A stretch of DNA of 64,000 nucleotides from Numida meleagris (taxonomy: Eukaryota > Chordata > Aves > Galliformes > Numididae). The notes below the pieces were generated by a model. It did not search any database and had not been told where the DNA came from. It worked only from the letters and a program-made list of their open reading frames with translations. Location of the stretch: NCBI RefSeq assembly GCF_002078875.1, contig NC_034422.1, positions 2,538,923 through 2,602,922 of the forward strand, written 5' to 3'. A program made the translations under genes and the position numbers. Shown one piece after another: positions 29,201 to 44,200 of the stretch (within the stretch, counting starts at the first letter, position 1; each line of letters starts with the position of its first letter).

Positions 29201-32200
29201 CAGTAAGGAAAGAGACCTTAAGTGGGATGGAGGAAGAAATAACAAATCCTTCCTTGAGATTGGAAAGTAGAATTGAATAGGAATATCATCTCCACTGTTG
29301 TCTCTTTACTTAGATAAATGTTGAGTTTTTAGGGAAGGTCCTTGCTTTGTTTCATTTATTTCCTCCAATTGTTTGTGAGGGCAACATGCACCTTGAAGCA
29401 GTCATTGCTTTTCCAATGATGTGTTTCTATAGTGGCAGTGCCCTCGTGTGATGCTGTGCTGGTGTGAGCACCTGTGTACCTTCTGAGGGAGCATGTCACC
29501 ATGAAATGCTGCCCCTGGAGATGGGTGAGCCCCATCCGGACACTGCTAGGCCTGGTTCCGCTGGGCAGGCCGTGCTGCCATCCTCGTACCAAGCGCTGCT
29601 GACTTTCTTGAAGAGGTCACCTCAGATCTGGGAGATCACAATCCATTTTAGGATCAGATTCGCCTGAGATATTTCCTTGCCTTACTGAAACACACCTCAG
29701 TAATAGGGTTAGGAATATCTGAGGCTTGTATCTTGCTCTGCTGGAACCACCAAGCAGTAAAGAGGATGGTGACACGTCAGTCACATTTTTCCTCTGAAGA
29801 ACTTCACAACAGTTTATGTTTTGGTTTCTGTCAGGAGCTCCTCTGTCAGCTTCTCACTCCAAGCAGTGTTTTCTTGCTGTGTTCTTTAAGAGATGAAGCC
29901 CCTCTCTGAGGCATTGGAGTACTTCACCCACGTGTTGTCTTCATTCTGCACCAGGCACAGTCAGGAGCCTCCCATCCTCCTTATTTATGTCTGCATTGGC
30001 ATTTGAATGCCACACTGTTTTGCCAAGTTGTGTGGCTGGTTGAAGAAGGGAAGGTGTCTGGTGGGATCGTTGTTTTCTAAGTGCTACGTACAGAGGTGTG
30101 TGGGTCCGTGGCTGGCTTTCCATGGAAATAGCAAGGGAAAATAGAGAATCACACACTTTCTAGCCAAAGCCATAGAAAGAATGCTTCATTAGGTGGCATA
30201 GGTACGTACGTGGAAGAAGCTGGAAACAGAAGAAGGAATTTTATTATCTCAGAGACCTTTCTTCCATTTATTTTTTCCCTCCACCATCATGGTTACAACA
30301 TCTCCATGGATTATTCCACATTAAAGCACTGATGACATCCACCTTGACAGAAGGGAACTCACTCGATTAAACTAACTGATAAAGAATGAAGCATAAACCT
30401 TATCAAGTATGCAGTTTTCTTTTATTTGCCATCAGGATGAAAGGAGATGAAGAATGAGAAGAATGCCTACATTTTGCATTTTCACCCATGTGCAGCTTTT
30501 TCCTGGAAGTCTAAAATGATGGTGTTCAAAGTACTTAGTTTGTATTCTGCTGGACTAGAACTAATCCAGCCTCCTACAAGAAATTGGAATTAAAAATAAA
30601 CCACCTGCAGTTTTCTCAGTTTAGCAATTGAGTCTTCCTATCTTGCTGCTCTTCCACACAGCTACAAACAGTTATTGAGGTTTCATCTATCACTGAATTA
30701 GTCATATCGAAAGTAAACAAAATTAGTATTTGCTTTGCTCCAAGTGGCATGAAATAAGCAAATATCCTTCTAATACAGCTTATTGTTTTAACAATGTCAG
30801 CTGAGCTTAAAAAAAAAGGGGGATCAGCGTATTTTATTTTTTAAGTAGGCCATGTTTGAAATTTTCCAGCATTTTTGGCAAGCTCGTGACATTGTTTTTT
30901 AAATGTTTCAAACTGAAGATTATGTTTAAAAACAATATCGAAAGATATGCTGAAGTATTTTCACTTGACGTTCCACAGATTTCCCTTGGAGCTTCAGTTT
31001 CAGCTCAAGGGGAAATACGGGGTCCTGCCCCAGAGAGGCACAACTGCAGCACCAGGACGTGCTGGGAGCAGCTCTGCAGGGAAGGACCAGGAGGTCCCAC
31101 TGCTCACCGAGCTGCACAGGAGGCAGCTGAAGAGGTGATAGCACAGGGTAAGAAGTGGTGATATCTCTGTGGCCATGGGTTTGAGCAGGCTGGCTTTGTT
31201 CTCAGCACCAAGCACCAACACAGGGTCTGGCATGCAGTGCTGTCATCCCTGCAACTCCCAGTACCATGCAACAGGGTTACTTGGCACCACCTGTCCGTGC
31301 CAGGCATTTGTTTGGCAGCAGTGTGGTTGCCACACTGATCTTCAGCAAAGAGAAACAGAGAGGTGTTGTGTACGTACTCCATCCTCTGTGCCTTTTGATC
31401 CTCACTTTAAAATTTCATAACTGACAAACGATGCTACATGGCTTTTCAGCAAATACAATACATTGTTCGTACAAGGACTTTTATCATTTTAAAGCCGTGA
31501 CATTTCTCTCATTTTTTCTTCTCTTTCACTTTCAGGAAGCAGATGCTTTATGTTTATAGATTCAGCTTCTGTATTTCAAATGATGAAAATGGATTTTGTT
31601 TATTTTGAACTGAGGGAAAGAGTTACCTGCAAGTGTGCCGGTGCTGCTGATCCCCTCAGTGATGGAACTCCAGTGCTTCTGTGCTTGTAGTTCTATTTTC
31701 TCATACCAGCAGCTGGGCCAGCATGACATAACACAGAGGGCACTGGTGTCCATGGCACCAGCTAGCAGCTGGGGAACCAAATGCTTCTCTCAGATGTTGC
31801 AAAGAGGCAGGAGAAGCCAGTGACTGAATGCCTTCTTCTCCAAACTTTGGTGAATCTCCTCCTTTCTACCTATATTCTGCTCTCCAGAACTGCTCTCCTT
31901 TATCATTTTGATGTAGGGAAACATTGAGAAAGCAGGGCTGCAGAACCTCATTACACAAGAGGGGAGCTCAGGACTGCCCTGATCCTCCCCTGGTGCAGGC
32001 AAGGCTTCAAGGCCTGATTTGGGGCTGCAGATGGCTGAAAATGGTGAAGGCCATAAAAGCTGTATTGTTCACAACATATAAACAGTTTACACTGCAGTCC
32101 TTGAAGGTCAGACACTTAGAGAGACACAATATACTTCATTCTTTGTGTAGATGTCATCCACTGCTGACATAAAATGCTGGTTTGTCCTAACATGTGTTCT

Positions 32201-35200
32201 GTCCAAATTGCTAGAAGTTATAACCATTTCATACAGTGGCACTTCAGTTAAGGCTGAATTATGAGAATTATGTGCATTTATTTCATGTGCCCCTATGCCT
32301 GTGATGATCCATCTGACAAAAGGCAGTGATTACAATATGACATGCCACATATTAGGAAAAAATTATTCTCCGAAAGAGTGATAATGCATTGGCACAGGCT
32401 GCCCAGGGAGGTGGTGGAGTCATTGTCCCTGGAGGTGTTCAAGAAATGTGGAGATGTGGCACTGAGAGGTGCAGTTGGTGGGCATGGTGGGATTGGGCTC
32501 ACATTTGGGTTAGATGAGCTTAGAGGTGTTTTCCAACCTTAATGATTCTGTGATTCTGTAGCACAGTGAATTGTGCAGCAGCAAAAAGTGGGGCACTCCC
32601 TTGGCCATCACCTTCTTGCTATTCCAGCCTGGGGAGTAACTGCAGGGGGCTGAAAAGAAATGCATTGACTGATCTGTGTCTCTTATGAGGTGCCTCACAT
32701 CGACAGTCTTCAAACTGAGGTACCCCAGTAATCTGTGGTATCCAGAGGACCTTCCTTAATTGAGTTAGCTCCATGTTCTGCCTGCTTACTTGGAAGCTGG
32801 AAGTTGGTATTTTAAAAAATCTGTGCTGTTTTAATGCCAAAAAGCAAGGTATTTAGTTTCTACGTATCGTTTTCCTATTCAGAGCCTCCTGTATTTAAGA
32901 GAAGGCAATTGTATAATTTCCTCTTTACATATAAGTACATGGAAGTGGGGGGTTAATTTATTCAAATACTCAAATACTTCCTCAGATTTTGGTAGAACAA
33001 AGGATTTGAGCAAGATCTCTTTCTCATAAAAATGCCCTACCCACAGTGTTATACAGTCTTCTTCCATATGTATATTATGCATAGTTAATATCCATGAAAT
33101 CAGTACCTGGATTTTCTGCAGTCTCTTTATCATTCTGAGACATGTTTTTTCAGCTTCTTGCTTTAGAAAACATGTTTTATTTAGACTTCTTTCATAGTTT
33201 CTATTAAAAGTAGTCATGGTTTGATATTAATGTTTGCAATGCTTTTGACACAGTCTAAGTCATGAATATATGAAACCAACTTTCCTTTGTATATTTTGTC
33301 AGCAGTTTAATGTCATTTCAGCAAGGGAATTTATTCTGAATACAAAACGATTGTAAATTCTTTTCAAAACTGTTTCTTGTGTGGTGACTTGCACAAGTTG
33401 TGAAATATCAGAGAAGTGCAACAAGACAGGGTATTTTGCTTTAGTTGATGAGTTCAACTTTTGCTAACTTAGCCTACTTTTGCTAAGCTCAACACTTCAG
33501 CCAAGTTTGTTCATAAGATATCGGTTTATTAAGTGCTGTTGCTTTGATTATTTTTTTTTATTTTTGTCCCTGGGTCAGATTCAGAATGCCCTTCACTGAT
33601 TAAACACCATCTCCGAGTATGGAAAGGACTCAAAATTTATCAAAACAAAAGATGAAGGCTTCCTCCTCATTTGAAATCGTGTAATCACAGTTAGGTTGAA
33701 TTGTGTTTTGATTAAGTAGGAGATGATTACAGAGATCCATCACTCTGCCTTTAGGCTCATATAGTTTCAGACTAACTTCACTCAAGTCAATTACTTTATT
33801 GTAAATTTACAGCAGCTAAGCTGAAAGTACAATTAAGTCTTTTGTTGTATGAAAGCTATCTGAGTAAAAAAGCAAAGGTAATAGAGGATATTGACTGTAT
33901 GCCGATGATGGATTTAGGGCATGCTTCCTACAAAGCATCAAAAGGGGAGTGTTAAGCACTTAGGCAGCTTTATGTGTAGAGAGGCACTGACAGTTGAAGC
34001 ATGGGCATTTTCACAGGCAAGGAAGCCTTTCACCCACTCTGACTCTTGAAGTTCTATTGGAAACATTCCTTATGGTTTTGTGAAAAGAAACAAATTGTTA
34101 AAGCGCATCAGACTAAGAGCATAATGGAAAATTTTACTTGCACAAAAGATTTGTATAATTCACTTGTGGCTCGGGTACCAGGCTTTCAGATGTGAGAAAT
34201 AACCCTGCAAAGTCATTGCTGCTATTGTGACCCATCCTCTTTTCATTCACATAAATCATTCTTCCTTACTCTTCTAGTTTGAGTGCATAATGACTGCTTG
34301 ATGAGGTCTGCTGCAGGCTGCTCATGGGAGTGAAAGGAGGACACAGTTCTCCAAACTGAAGTTTTTTTAAGAATGCTGATTTCATCTTGGGGATGGGTTC
34401 CAGTATTTTCAGTTAAGATGAAATCCAAAGGTGAGAGATTTTCTGTGCTTTTTCTAGCCTCACTGTTATGATGAAAACCAGTTTGGAAAGTTCATCCAAC
34501 ACAAACCCGTCAACTAGCCAAGAGGCTCTGCTTGCCTCTTCACTTTAGTTCATTGTGTTATGTCCATTGTGAAGAGGGTTAATAATTCATTGGTGGATGC
34601 ACTGCTACAGCCTTGCCAAATCTGGCTGGCCAAGCAGAGAGTGCTGGCTGGTTTTGTGAGGCTGCTGATGACCACCCTAAGAACCTGCATGTACCGTAGG
34701 CAGCTTCGCACGGACACAGAGTTTTTCTACCTCAGGCATCTTTGGCCCGACTTCATTACCAAGAGGCACTACTTAGAAGTGTGCCACTTTCTTCATAAAG
34801 TTTACTAGGTATTAAATTGTTACATTGGTTATAATCTTGGTGTAGAGCATTACATTCCAACCTACTGTAGCTATAAAGAATGCAGTGGCAATTCATGAGA
34901 TTCAAAGAAAATTAGAGGCAGCAAGACTTCCTAGGTAACCAGAACAGGGAAAATCCACCCACTTTGTAAGTACTGCCCAAGGTGATAGCTGCTAATGAGA
35001 TAAGTGTGATGTACAGTCCTGTTATGAAAATTGCATAAATAGGAAAGATAACAGGTTCTTCAGTAGGTCTTCGCATGGATGTTTTCAGAAGCACACTTAC
35101 TTATTTGACTCAGAGTTAAAAGGTGTTTTTAACTCCTGTTAACACTGGAGAGCCCCTACAGGTGAGGAAGAGCAACAGTCTGAGTGTGTCAGGGTCCCCC

Positions 35201-38200
35201 CCCTGCCCAGCCAGATCGCACCATGTAACCCACAGCTGTGCCTCAGCGATGTGGCACAGGCAGCCACAAAGCCCTTTCCTCTGTAATGATGCGGGGTACT
35301 CTCATCACCCTTTGTTCTGAGCACAGTGTCCTTCAGATAATAATGGAATTGCTCAGCATAATTCAGTTGTAGAGCAGAGGCTGTGACCACTGTTGGTTGG
35401 CAGAAGGTGGCAGTGACAGGAGAAATGGGAAAAAAGAAATAGTTGTTGCCATCACCTGACAGAGCAGATGATAAGACTGGAATTCCTCTGAAAATGCACA
35501 AAGTAGGAGCAGCAGAGCATGTAAACATTGACACAGGGCAAGAAGGCAGCATTTTGATACACTGGACACCGTAGTTAGAGCAAGCGAAGAAATCCCTGAG
35601 GGCCTCAGCTGTGTTTATTGCATTTGTCTTATTTCATCTTCGTGAAGGTATTACCCAGCTTGTGACAGCCTGGCTCTGAGAGAAGATGGAAAGAGATTAT
35701 TCAGAGGCATTAGGACAGACAAGTGGATTGTATTCCATGTTGCTCACAGCAAAGATGCTCCAGGGCAAAATTAAATGAACTGAAAGTCCAGAGCCGTGCC
35801 TTCATAAAAATGATGTAGAGCTATATTTTTTTCAAATTTTCTTGTAGATGATAGGCAAAGCAATGCAGCCCATGTAATTGTTTTTCATCATCTATCTTAT
35901 TTTACCAGAAAAGCTTTTTAACAGCAAACTGTCTTTAGCTTGAAAAAGAAGGGTAGGAAAAGCTCTTCCTTATTTCTTTGGCAGCCCAAATATTTTCCAA
36001 CAAATGCCCTGCAAACAAATAGTTGGATAAAACCCAGAGCTCAGTAAATGAAGAGCACTTGTGACCCAGTGGGGTAAAACGCATCAGCTGTGCCATGAAG
36101 GAATTACTGAAACCTGTGGTACTGTCCCTTCAGTTCTTGGAAATTCAAAATGTAATGAAGCAGAGTACTATTTAATGACTGCTACCATTCTCCAGAAATA
36201 AAAATTACTGGAACAACAGAGGAGTTGTTTTTATTTTGTGGTAGTTAAGTGCACATTTTGGAGTAAAACTTTATCAGCTGTCTGGAAACATAAACTGCTG
36301 TAGATCATTAACTGCAAGATGTCCAAATTCCTCTAATCTTTTCCATACCAAGGAAGTCAAAGAGGCACTGGATTTGGGTAAGTACAGAGTCATCAAGAGG
36401 TGGCACAAAGAACATCTCTTTTCATTTCCTGGTGTGCTAAATTGGGATGCTTTTCTCACTGCTCACAGTGGGAGTGTGCAAATCACTTTCAGGTGTCAGG
36501 ATGAAAGTCCTTGCATAAAAGCAAGGAATGACGACATGAAACATTTCTAACCTCTCCTGAGCTGTGCCTTACAGTTGTCTCCAAGGATCAGAACAGAACT
36601 TCTGTTGATGCCCAGTGTGATAAATGTCACCATATGGCCCAGCACGAGGCAGTCTGATACCAGGATGAAGAACAGGAGATTAGTTTAGGTGAAATTCTTT
36701 TAGCTGTAGATTACCTTTCTCTTTGGCTAAGCAAGAAATAATGAGTCCAGAGTGGAGAATGTGGACTTGTTCCAAAGTATTGGGCTTTCTTCTGCATCAT
36801 TTATTTTTGAGACTGTCTCTAACTGAAGGTTTTTTAGAAATCTGCTCCGATCAGAAGATTGGAATGTAAGTTCCCAGCCAGGAGTGAAGAGTTGTGATAA
36901 ATGACTCAATTGTGGAAGCTTTATAGCCAAAAGATAAACATCGGTGTTTTCTTAGTAATCATGTCATGTTCTTTGAGCCTATAACAGGACAGTAATTTTC
37001 CAAACAATTTTTTTTGGACAAGAGAATGCACATTTAGCGAAGGATATTTTATATCTAAGGTCATTCATTGCGAAAAGAGAATTCATTTATTTTTTTTTTA
37101 AATTGTGTTCTCAAAAATAGATATTTTCTGATGTTGAAATAAAATATTTTGCTTGATCTGAAATGAATTTTTTCCATGTTTTGAGTTGCCCAGCACTTTA
37201 TTGAAACCATATCTGTATCTCTATATATTTAACTTTTAGAAATCTCTTGCAAACAAAGAACATCCCTTATCTGCTCAAAACTTTAATAATATAGGATGCT
37301 ATCTTCCCAATAAGCTGAAGCCAATATTTACAGTGCTTGATTGTGATGACATTTTTAGCTCTTGGGGAGAATACTGCCAAATGTGAATTTTCACATTCTC
37401 CTGCTAGATGGAATGTGTCCTGTTTAGTTTAAGGTAATAAAGCACACCTAGCTAACTCTTACAAGTCACAATCAATCTATTTCTGTTGGTTTCATTATGC
37501 GAGAAAACAAAAAATGAAAACAAAAAATGAAATCCAGAAATGAGAAATCTTCCAAACAACAAAAAAAAATGTCAGCCGAACAAGCCTTAGTCTAAATCTT
37601 TGTGACTGGGAATAACTAGTCTGGAAGAATTGAAATGAGATGAGCCAATACAAAGCTTTGACTGGAGATGCACCTCACTTCAAATTTCCCTGGAGAGGCA
37701 TCGAGTCTAGAAAGGTCCTTTGCAGTCCCAGGATTTGGGTATTCTTTAGGAATTGCCTGTCAGATTCACAAACAGCCTTTTTCTTTTGCCTTTTACCCAC
37801 GTCTCGTTCCTTTACCAGCTCCTTAGGCAATGTATGAAGCATCCTGTTCAGATGAAATAGCTCAGTTTGTCAGTCACTTCCACAGCCTGTGATCGATGTT
37901 ATTATCTGTTCATTAATAGCAGCAATAAAGCATACAAGCAGAATGAATGAGTAGGACATAACAGTGCTTCTACTAATGTTCCTCTTCTTTCCTTTGTGCC
38001 TTTCCTCCAAGGTACCCAAAAATTGTCCCAGACCTTCACTGTCCTTTGGTCAGAAAGACGGGTTCAAAGCACGTTGTAACCGTCACGTGCTTTTTGGTAT
38101 TTTTGTTTGTGGAGTTCTCGCAACTCCAGCAGCTGCCAAGGGTAGCTGGGCCCAGGTGGGAGGGAGTTTAATGCAGAAGCATGGCTTTCAAACTTCAGAG

Positions 38201-41200
38201 AGGTCTGTCAGTGTTTGACTTAGATGAGCTCTTACTTCCTCCTCACTAGTTAGCCTATTCCAGTTGTTTGGGGGCAACTCTCTTCCTGCGCCTTCTTATA
38301 GCACAGGGAGCTTTATGTTTTTCCTGGGAAGAGAATCTTAATCATGGGTTTGTCGGCTGAAGTAAATAGGCATTCCTAGTGAAGGTCATGCTCACATCTG
38401 CATTTTATGTCTAATAAGAATTTGGCATTTACTGTATGAAAGATGATATCATCTGAATTCAATAATCATGTATTGGTTTGGTGAGCAGGTGCCTATTCCC
38501 AGCAGATGAACTTGTCCATTATATGCAGGTGATGATTTGTGCATTTGTTTTTTTAATATATGTTACATGTTCAGCTTGCTGAGTTGATTTAGGATGGGAA
38601 GATGGGAAAGGATGCCTGGAATGTCTATAATGATTTGTCTACTGTTGCTGCTTTTTTTTTTTTCATTGCTCACCTCTTTTTTTATTAATTATCCTCCTAG
38701 AGATCGGTTTTTGGTAAAAAAGAAAAAAAAAATTCTACCTCCATCTTGAGTTCTGCTAATCAGAGTAAAAGAGAGAATGCTTTAATGTAGTGCCACTGGG
38801 CTGGCTGTTTTCTGTACTTATGAGAGATGGGTTCGTGCTATTCCTTACGGCTGTATTATCTCTGCTGTGCACTTGAAGTACTAAGACTTAGTGAGATTTA
38901 TAGAACTATTAAGAATGACTATCAGGTATATCTCCTAGATGATAATATTCATCGTTCTGTGTTCCTACAACTGCTCCCTTGGGAAGGTCATAGAGGAGGA
39001 ACAAGATAGAATTAATGCTTTGAAAAACAAGAGTGCACCCTGCACCATCAATAACTCTTCAGGTCACATCTGACAAACTTGAATTTAAAGAGTGTTCCCA
39101 AGAGACAGAAACTGGCACGGCTCCCTGAGCACTGAAAATCCAGTGTCAGAACTCAGGGAGTTGCTTCCGCTCCATTCTGCCATTTTTTCGAGTGATGTTT
39201 GTCACGCTTTCCTTGCTCTTTTTTCCTTGGCACTTCTCTGGAGACGGTTACGGAGCAGAGCTGATGGAGAACTCACACCTCTCATCTCCGGTAGCTTCCA
39301 TCGTACGTCCTGGTGAATGAGCACCTCTGCTGGCAAGGCTTCTCCACTTCAGGAGCCAGCGCTTGAACAAATCAACCATTGTGTATGCTAGCCACCAGGA
39401 GGCCAGCTGGCAAGTGTGCCTCATCTGTGATGGCTTCATAATGTGGCCTCTGAGCTCTGTGACTGGCCACAGCATTTCTTTGTGCCTATTAGGAACACCG
39501 AATCTCTGTGGCTTCTCATAACTGCTTTCAAAGCCGTATTCAGACTGACAACCCAGATGACTTTGTGGTCTAAAATATTAGTAATTAATCTGAGTTTGTA
39601 GTGTCTATGCATTAGAGAAAGCTTTTACTTGTAATAGCCTTTGTTTGAATGTATTATTCTGAGTAGATCGGCCTGCTGAAATTTGCATTGTAAAAAATTG
39701 TTTTGGAACAAAGCAAGATCTAATGAGCATATAGTAAATCCCTTGGCTCTGCAGCAGAGTCACAATAAGCATAATAGCTCTTGCTGAATGAATCCCTTGC
39801 AGCCTAAAAGCTTTTTTCTTTAAAATAAAATAGCAACCCTGCAGGATTTAGTGCAGACAATATGCAAAGATCGTTTAAGGGGCTGTTGTGGAAAAAGAAA
39901 ACAAATGAGGATGACTCCACTTAGGCTCCTTTGAAAGGACCCTTTGTGATCACTTCATTAGGCAGTCTGTTTAAATATTTTCTTTATTCAAGAATGACTT
40001 TATTCTAATGGAAGCATCAATAAATTCTACTTTGTCGTTTCTTCCTCCCTGTGGTCTCAGCTGAAGTGCCAGAAAGCATGTTATCATTTCTCAGGCTTTT
40101 TACTGGAGGTTCAATGTACAGTAAGTATTATTCCTTTAGCAAAAGAATGAAAATGAGAACTAATGATATTACACAAGAACACTGAGAATTGCCTTTCATT
40201 TAAAAATAAATGAAAAGTTGAACTCTTGCCTTTTGCTTTCATCCTGAGTTAGCTTAGGTAATGACTGAAGTGAGATGTTAGTAGAGGCTCTGCCTAGTTT
40301 TTGGCTAATGTCTGTGTCACCTTTGAGAAACGTGCTTGCTATCTGCCCTTACTGCAAGGTTAAAAGTAGTTTATCTCCCAGATGGACTAGCCTAGGCGTC
40401 CTAAATAATGTGGAAACTGTTCCATTTGCCATTCTGAAGAAAGTTAATTGAAATCAGAATGATGAGAGATTGCCCACAGAGGTTGTGGAGTCTCCACCCT
40501 TGCAGATATTCCAAACTGTCTGGATGTGGTCCGGGCAGCCTGCTCTAGGTAACCTTGCTTGAGCTGGGGGGTTGGAGCAGGTGACTTCCAGTGCCATGAC
40601 CACTACTGTGTGGTTCTGAATTCAGCTGCCATGCGCCCTGATATGGTTGACTCCAGAATTGGGATATAATTTTTTTCTCTTTTGTTCTTTCTGAGTTGAA
40701 AAAGTTTAAATTTGAAATCAATGTCATGCTCAGCTGATGTTGTCTTGAGCCTCTTTTAGGCAGTGTCCACATGAGTGCCGGACTTCAGACTGTGTTGTGC
40801 ACTGGTTCTTCCTTCTTGAAAGGCTTCTGAATTGACTAGTCAGTGTTGCTTGTTGTTTGGGCTGCAGGTTGGTAAAGCTCGGAGTGTGCCAGAACAGGTA
40901 TTTCCTTAAGAATTTAAATGCTGCAGGAGCTCAGCTGCAGATTTTCTGGTGTAAGCTTAATGTATGCCTTTATCCTTTGCTGAGACTTCAATTTAGAGGG
41001 AGATTTTTCTCTGTGGTCTTTTGGGATAAATGAGAAGGAGCAACCTAAAGCAATCACATGAATGAGATGTGAGGAACAAGGAGGATGGGCTGGTCTTTAA
41101 TGCCGTTTCATGAATCCCAGGGGATTGTGTTTTTCTGAGGCCAATTTGCTGGATTTTAACAGTTACTGTACAAACAGTGTCTGCACTGACAGAAATGTAG

Positions 41201-44200
41201 AAATGATTGACAGTGGTTCTATTGATTTGGGAAAAAAGTTGAGAAAATTTGTAAAAATGCAGAAAATTATTTTCATCAAGTGTATTCTGAAAGAATATAT
41301 TGTGAGGAGCATCTGGCTGAGACAATTACCAAACTAAACTAGAGATACCAAACTGCATTTGCTTTTTGCAAGGAAAAATGTTTGGGGCTGCAGAAAATGA
41401 CATTATCTGGTATTACACCAGAAGACATCTGCAGCCTCTTTCAGAGCTGGGGAGCATTCAGAGAAAGCTGAGTAGTTATCACTAGTCTGTGCAGCTTAAG
41501 GGTATATCTCAAAGCAATCTCCTGTGCCTGTTAGTTATGTGATAGGGACTGTTAACATCTCCTGGAGCACTTTGACGTGCCAACTTTCATCCGTTTGCTA
41601 AGGAAAAGAGGTCTGTGAAAATTAAAAACTTGCCCTTGGATAGACCGTCCTTTCCCCCGTTTCCTTCCCTCAGTGCTTCCGCTCCTGTCAGACCTTAATG
41701 TCATTCATATGCGATTATGTCAACAAGCTTGGTGGCAGAAAAACAGCTGTACCTACTGATGGCAACACAGCACACCAGCGTTCCCCGGTCCCCAGGCCTG
41801 CGAGGCTGCCTGCTTTGCAGCAGGAAGCAGTTAAGTTGCCACCTCGCAACATTCTGCTCCCTAAGTGGCAGTAACAGATCATCTCCCCCATTCGGGATGT
41901 TGTTTTAGTCTTTATGTCCCGGTTAATGCTTATTTGAAGTCTGTACCCCAGGCATGGCCTATGCAGCACAGCTCGTGATCTGTCTACCCACCGCCAGCCC
42001 GCTCTCGTTCCTCCGAAGGCTTTTTGCCATTTCCATCCGCCATCACCAAGGTGGTGCTGAGAGTCTGTAGCGTTTTACAGGAGGGAATCGTACACAGAAA
42101 AGCATCAGCTTCTTCCCCAGACAGGCCTGTGTCAAAGGTGCAATATCCTTTGCAAAATTGTGCAAAATATGGATTTATGAAGATCGGATTAGTGCTTAAA
42201 GTATAATGGGACATTTTAATACAATTTTAAATCCTATCTTCTCACTCCCATTGCAGCTAGCACGTTAAATTATCAGACTTCATTCTTTACACCCAAAATT
42301 TATCTTTGCAGCAAGTTAGCAGTCGCTGAGCTTGAGTTTCTCTGAAACATGTTTCAATTTCTTCACACTCATCTGTTTCTCTTCTGTAAGAGGGTTAGCG
42401 GAAGGGTTTTAACTCCTCGGTGTTGTCACACCTGGGATCTTAGCTGGCATGAGGGCCTGCGTCACCTCTAAGAAATATTTCAAGGACACCCTCAAAATCT
42501 GCTCCTTGAAGAGCCACCAGAGAGATTTTTTAAATGCTCATCAGTTGAATGTCTCATTGCAAGATCATTACGGTCCTACTGCCTTTTTCTCAAAAAGAGA
42601 CTCATCTGCAAATATTAGAGAACCCAGAGGGAATAAAACAAAGAGGTCAAAGCCCAACCAATTCTAACAGACTGTAAACGTTAGTCAAATATCTATGAAA
42701 TGAATTTTTGACTTTCCTATGAAAAAAAGTTCCGTTTTGAATCTGCCATGAAAGCTCACAGTAGGTCACTCTGCAAGGAGATTAACATGTCCCTGAAAAT
42801 AAGTTTCAGAAAAAGCAGCCAGATTCCAAGTATTTTGGGGCAACCAAAATAATAATAGCAGTAATTAGATAATGCTGATGCCAAACACACTGAAGTTATA
42901 TGACTGCATCCACTTTATCCTCCATAACTGTGCTCCAAGTTAAGTTTATGCAGTGGAAACTGCATGAGCCAGGAAAAAACATGAGTGCCCCGCATGGAAT
43001 TCAGCCCTCCAAAATCAGCAGTCTGCAAATGCTGCTGTGTGCTCCCAGCTCCACAAGGCAGCAAGAGCAGCAGGGACTAGGTATTTACACATCTATGTGA
43101 TAAGACTATTCTGGGGACAGAAATAGCTTTTGTGCATGAGATTTTGTCTCGCTCCCTGTATATCCACCGCTAGCAGATTATCTATAAACCACTGTTAGGA
43201 GGAGTGGAAATCATGAAGTCAGAGGTTGTGATAGAGAGTGCTGCGATCAGTCAAGCAAGGGAGGACCCATTTGGGTCCTTCAATGTGCAAGCATCGGTCA
43301 GATATTTATCCTGTAATCTTTAATGAAACATATAATCTGTGAATCTTGAGATGTGATTTCTTCCTTTTTTAGATCTGTTTTTGGCAGCCAAAAGTCTTTC
43401 TGATGTAAACTGTTCTGTCCCAGCATGGAAAGACTTTTTGCTCTGTGCAAAGTGCCCCATTAAATAGCACAGACTATTTTGAGATCCAAGAGCTGGAACT
43501 TTTTTAAACCATAATTATGGATGTTTTTAACGCTGATCATAAAAATGCTGTCAATGAACAACATGAGAGCATATGATTAATTTTTCCATATGAGCTGTTT
43601 GATTATGACAGCTTCCTAGTCTCAGATAGCTTCCAGTGCGGGCTGAAAAGCAGAGAAAGAGCACTTTATCTAGCACATCTGATTAAATGTGACACTCTAG
43701 TCAGCACTGAGAATACATAGAGGAAAGAATAGCCATAAAACCCCATTAGAAAAAAGAAAATGTCAGGCTATAAATTACTCTGAAATATCAATTTTCAGCA
43801 AGCTATGTAAATTGTCAATAACAGAGATGCAAGAACCATAAGTGTGCTATATTCATGCTAATTTTTTGTTACTAGAGTGTGCATTAGAAGAGTTGATGCA
43901 TCCGTTAAGGACTGGAGGATAACTGGAGGGCTCCTGCACGTTGGGTGAACAAAGACCTTATTGGCACGACTCACATTTAATTTGAAGAGTGCTTTCTGAT
44001 TTAGACCTCGTTGGTACATGGCTGACCAGAGAGAGGCCAACATAACAACATCATCTTCCTATGCGTGTTTTTAATGTTAAGAGGTTTCTCTGACTTCGAC
44101 AGGGCAGACGTTTTCCTGTAACTGTGTGTACAGATGGATTTTATTTTACATGGTGATGTTTAAGAAGCTGTACCTGTTCGGACTGTACTGCCTGCATTGC

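Noticed and set aside
32342..32542. 66-codon open frame containing [16 protein letters not shown]
   Set aside because: It is the translated CR1 3' end, not a protein-coding gene; the CR1 3' tail here is non-coding or only the remnant of the element's frame.
34560..34808. 82-codon frame rich in Leu/Arg (ends [14 protein letters not shown]) as a retroelement remnant
   Set aside because: Gave a weak impression of coding sequence, but no motif of reverse transcriptase, integrase or gag could be identified.
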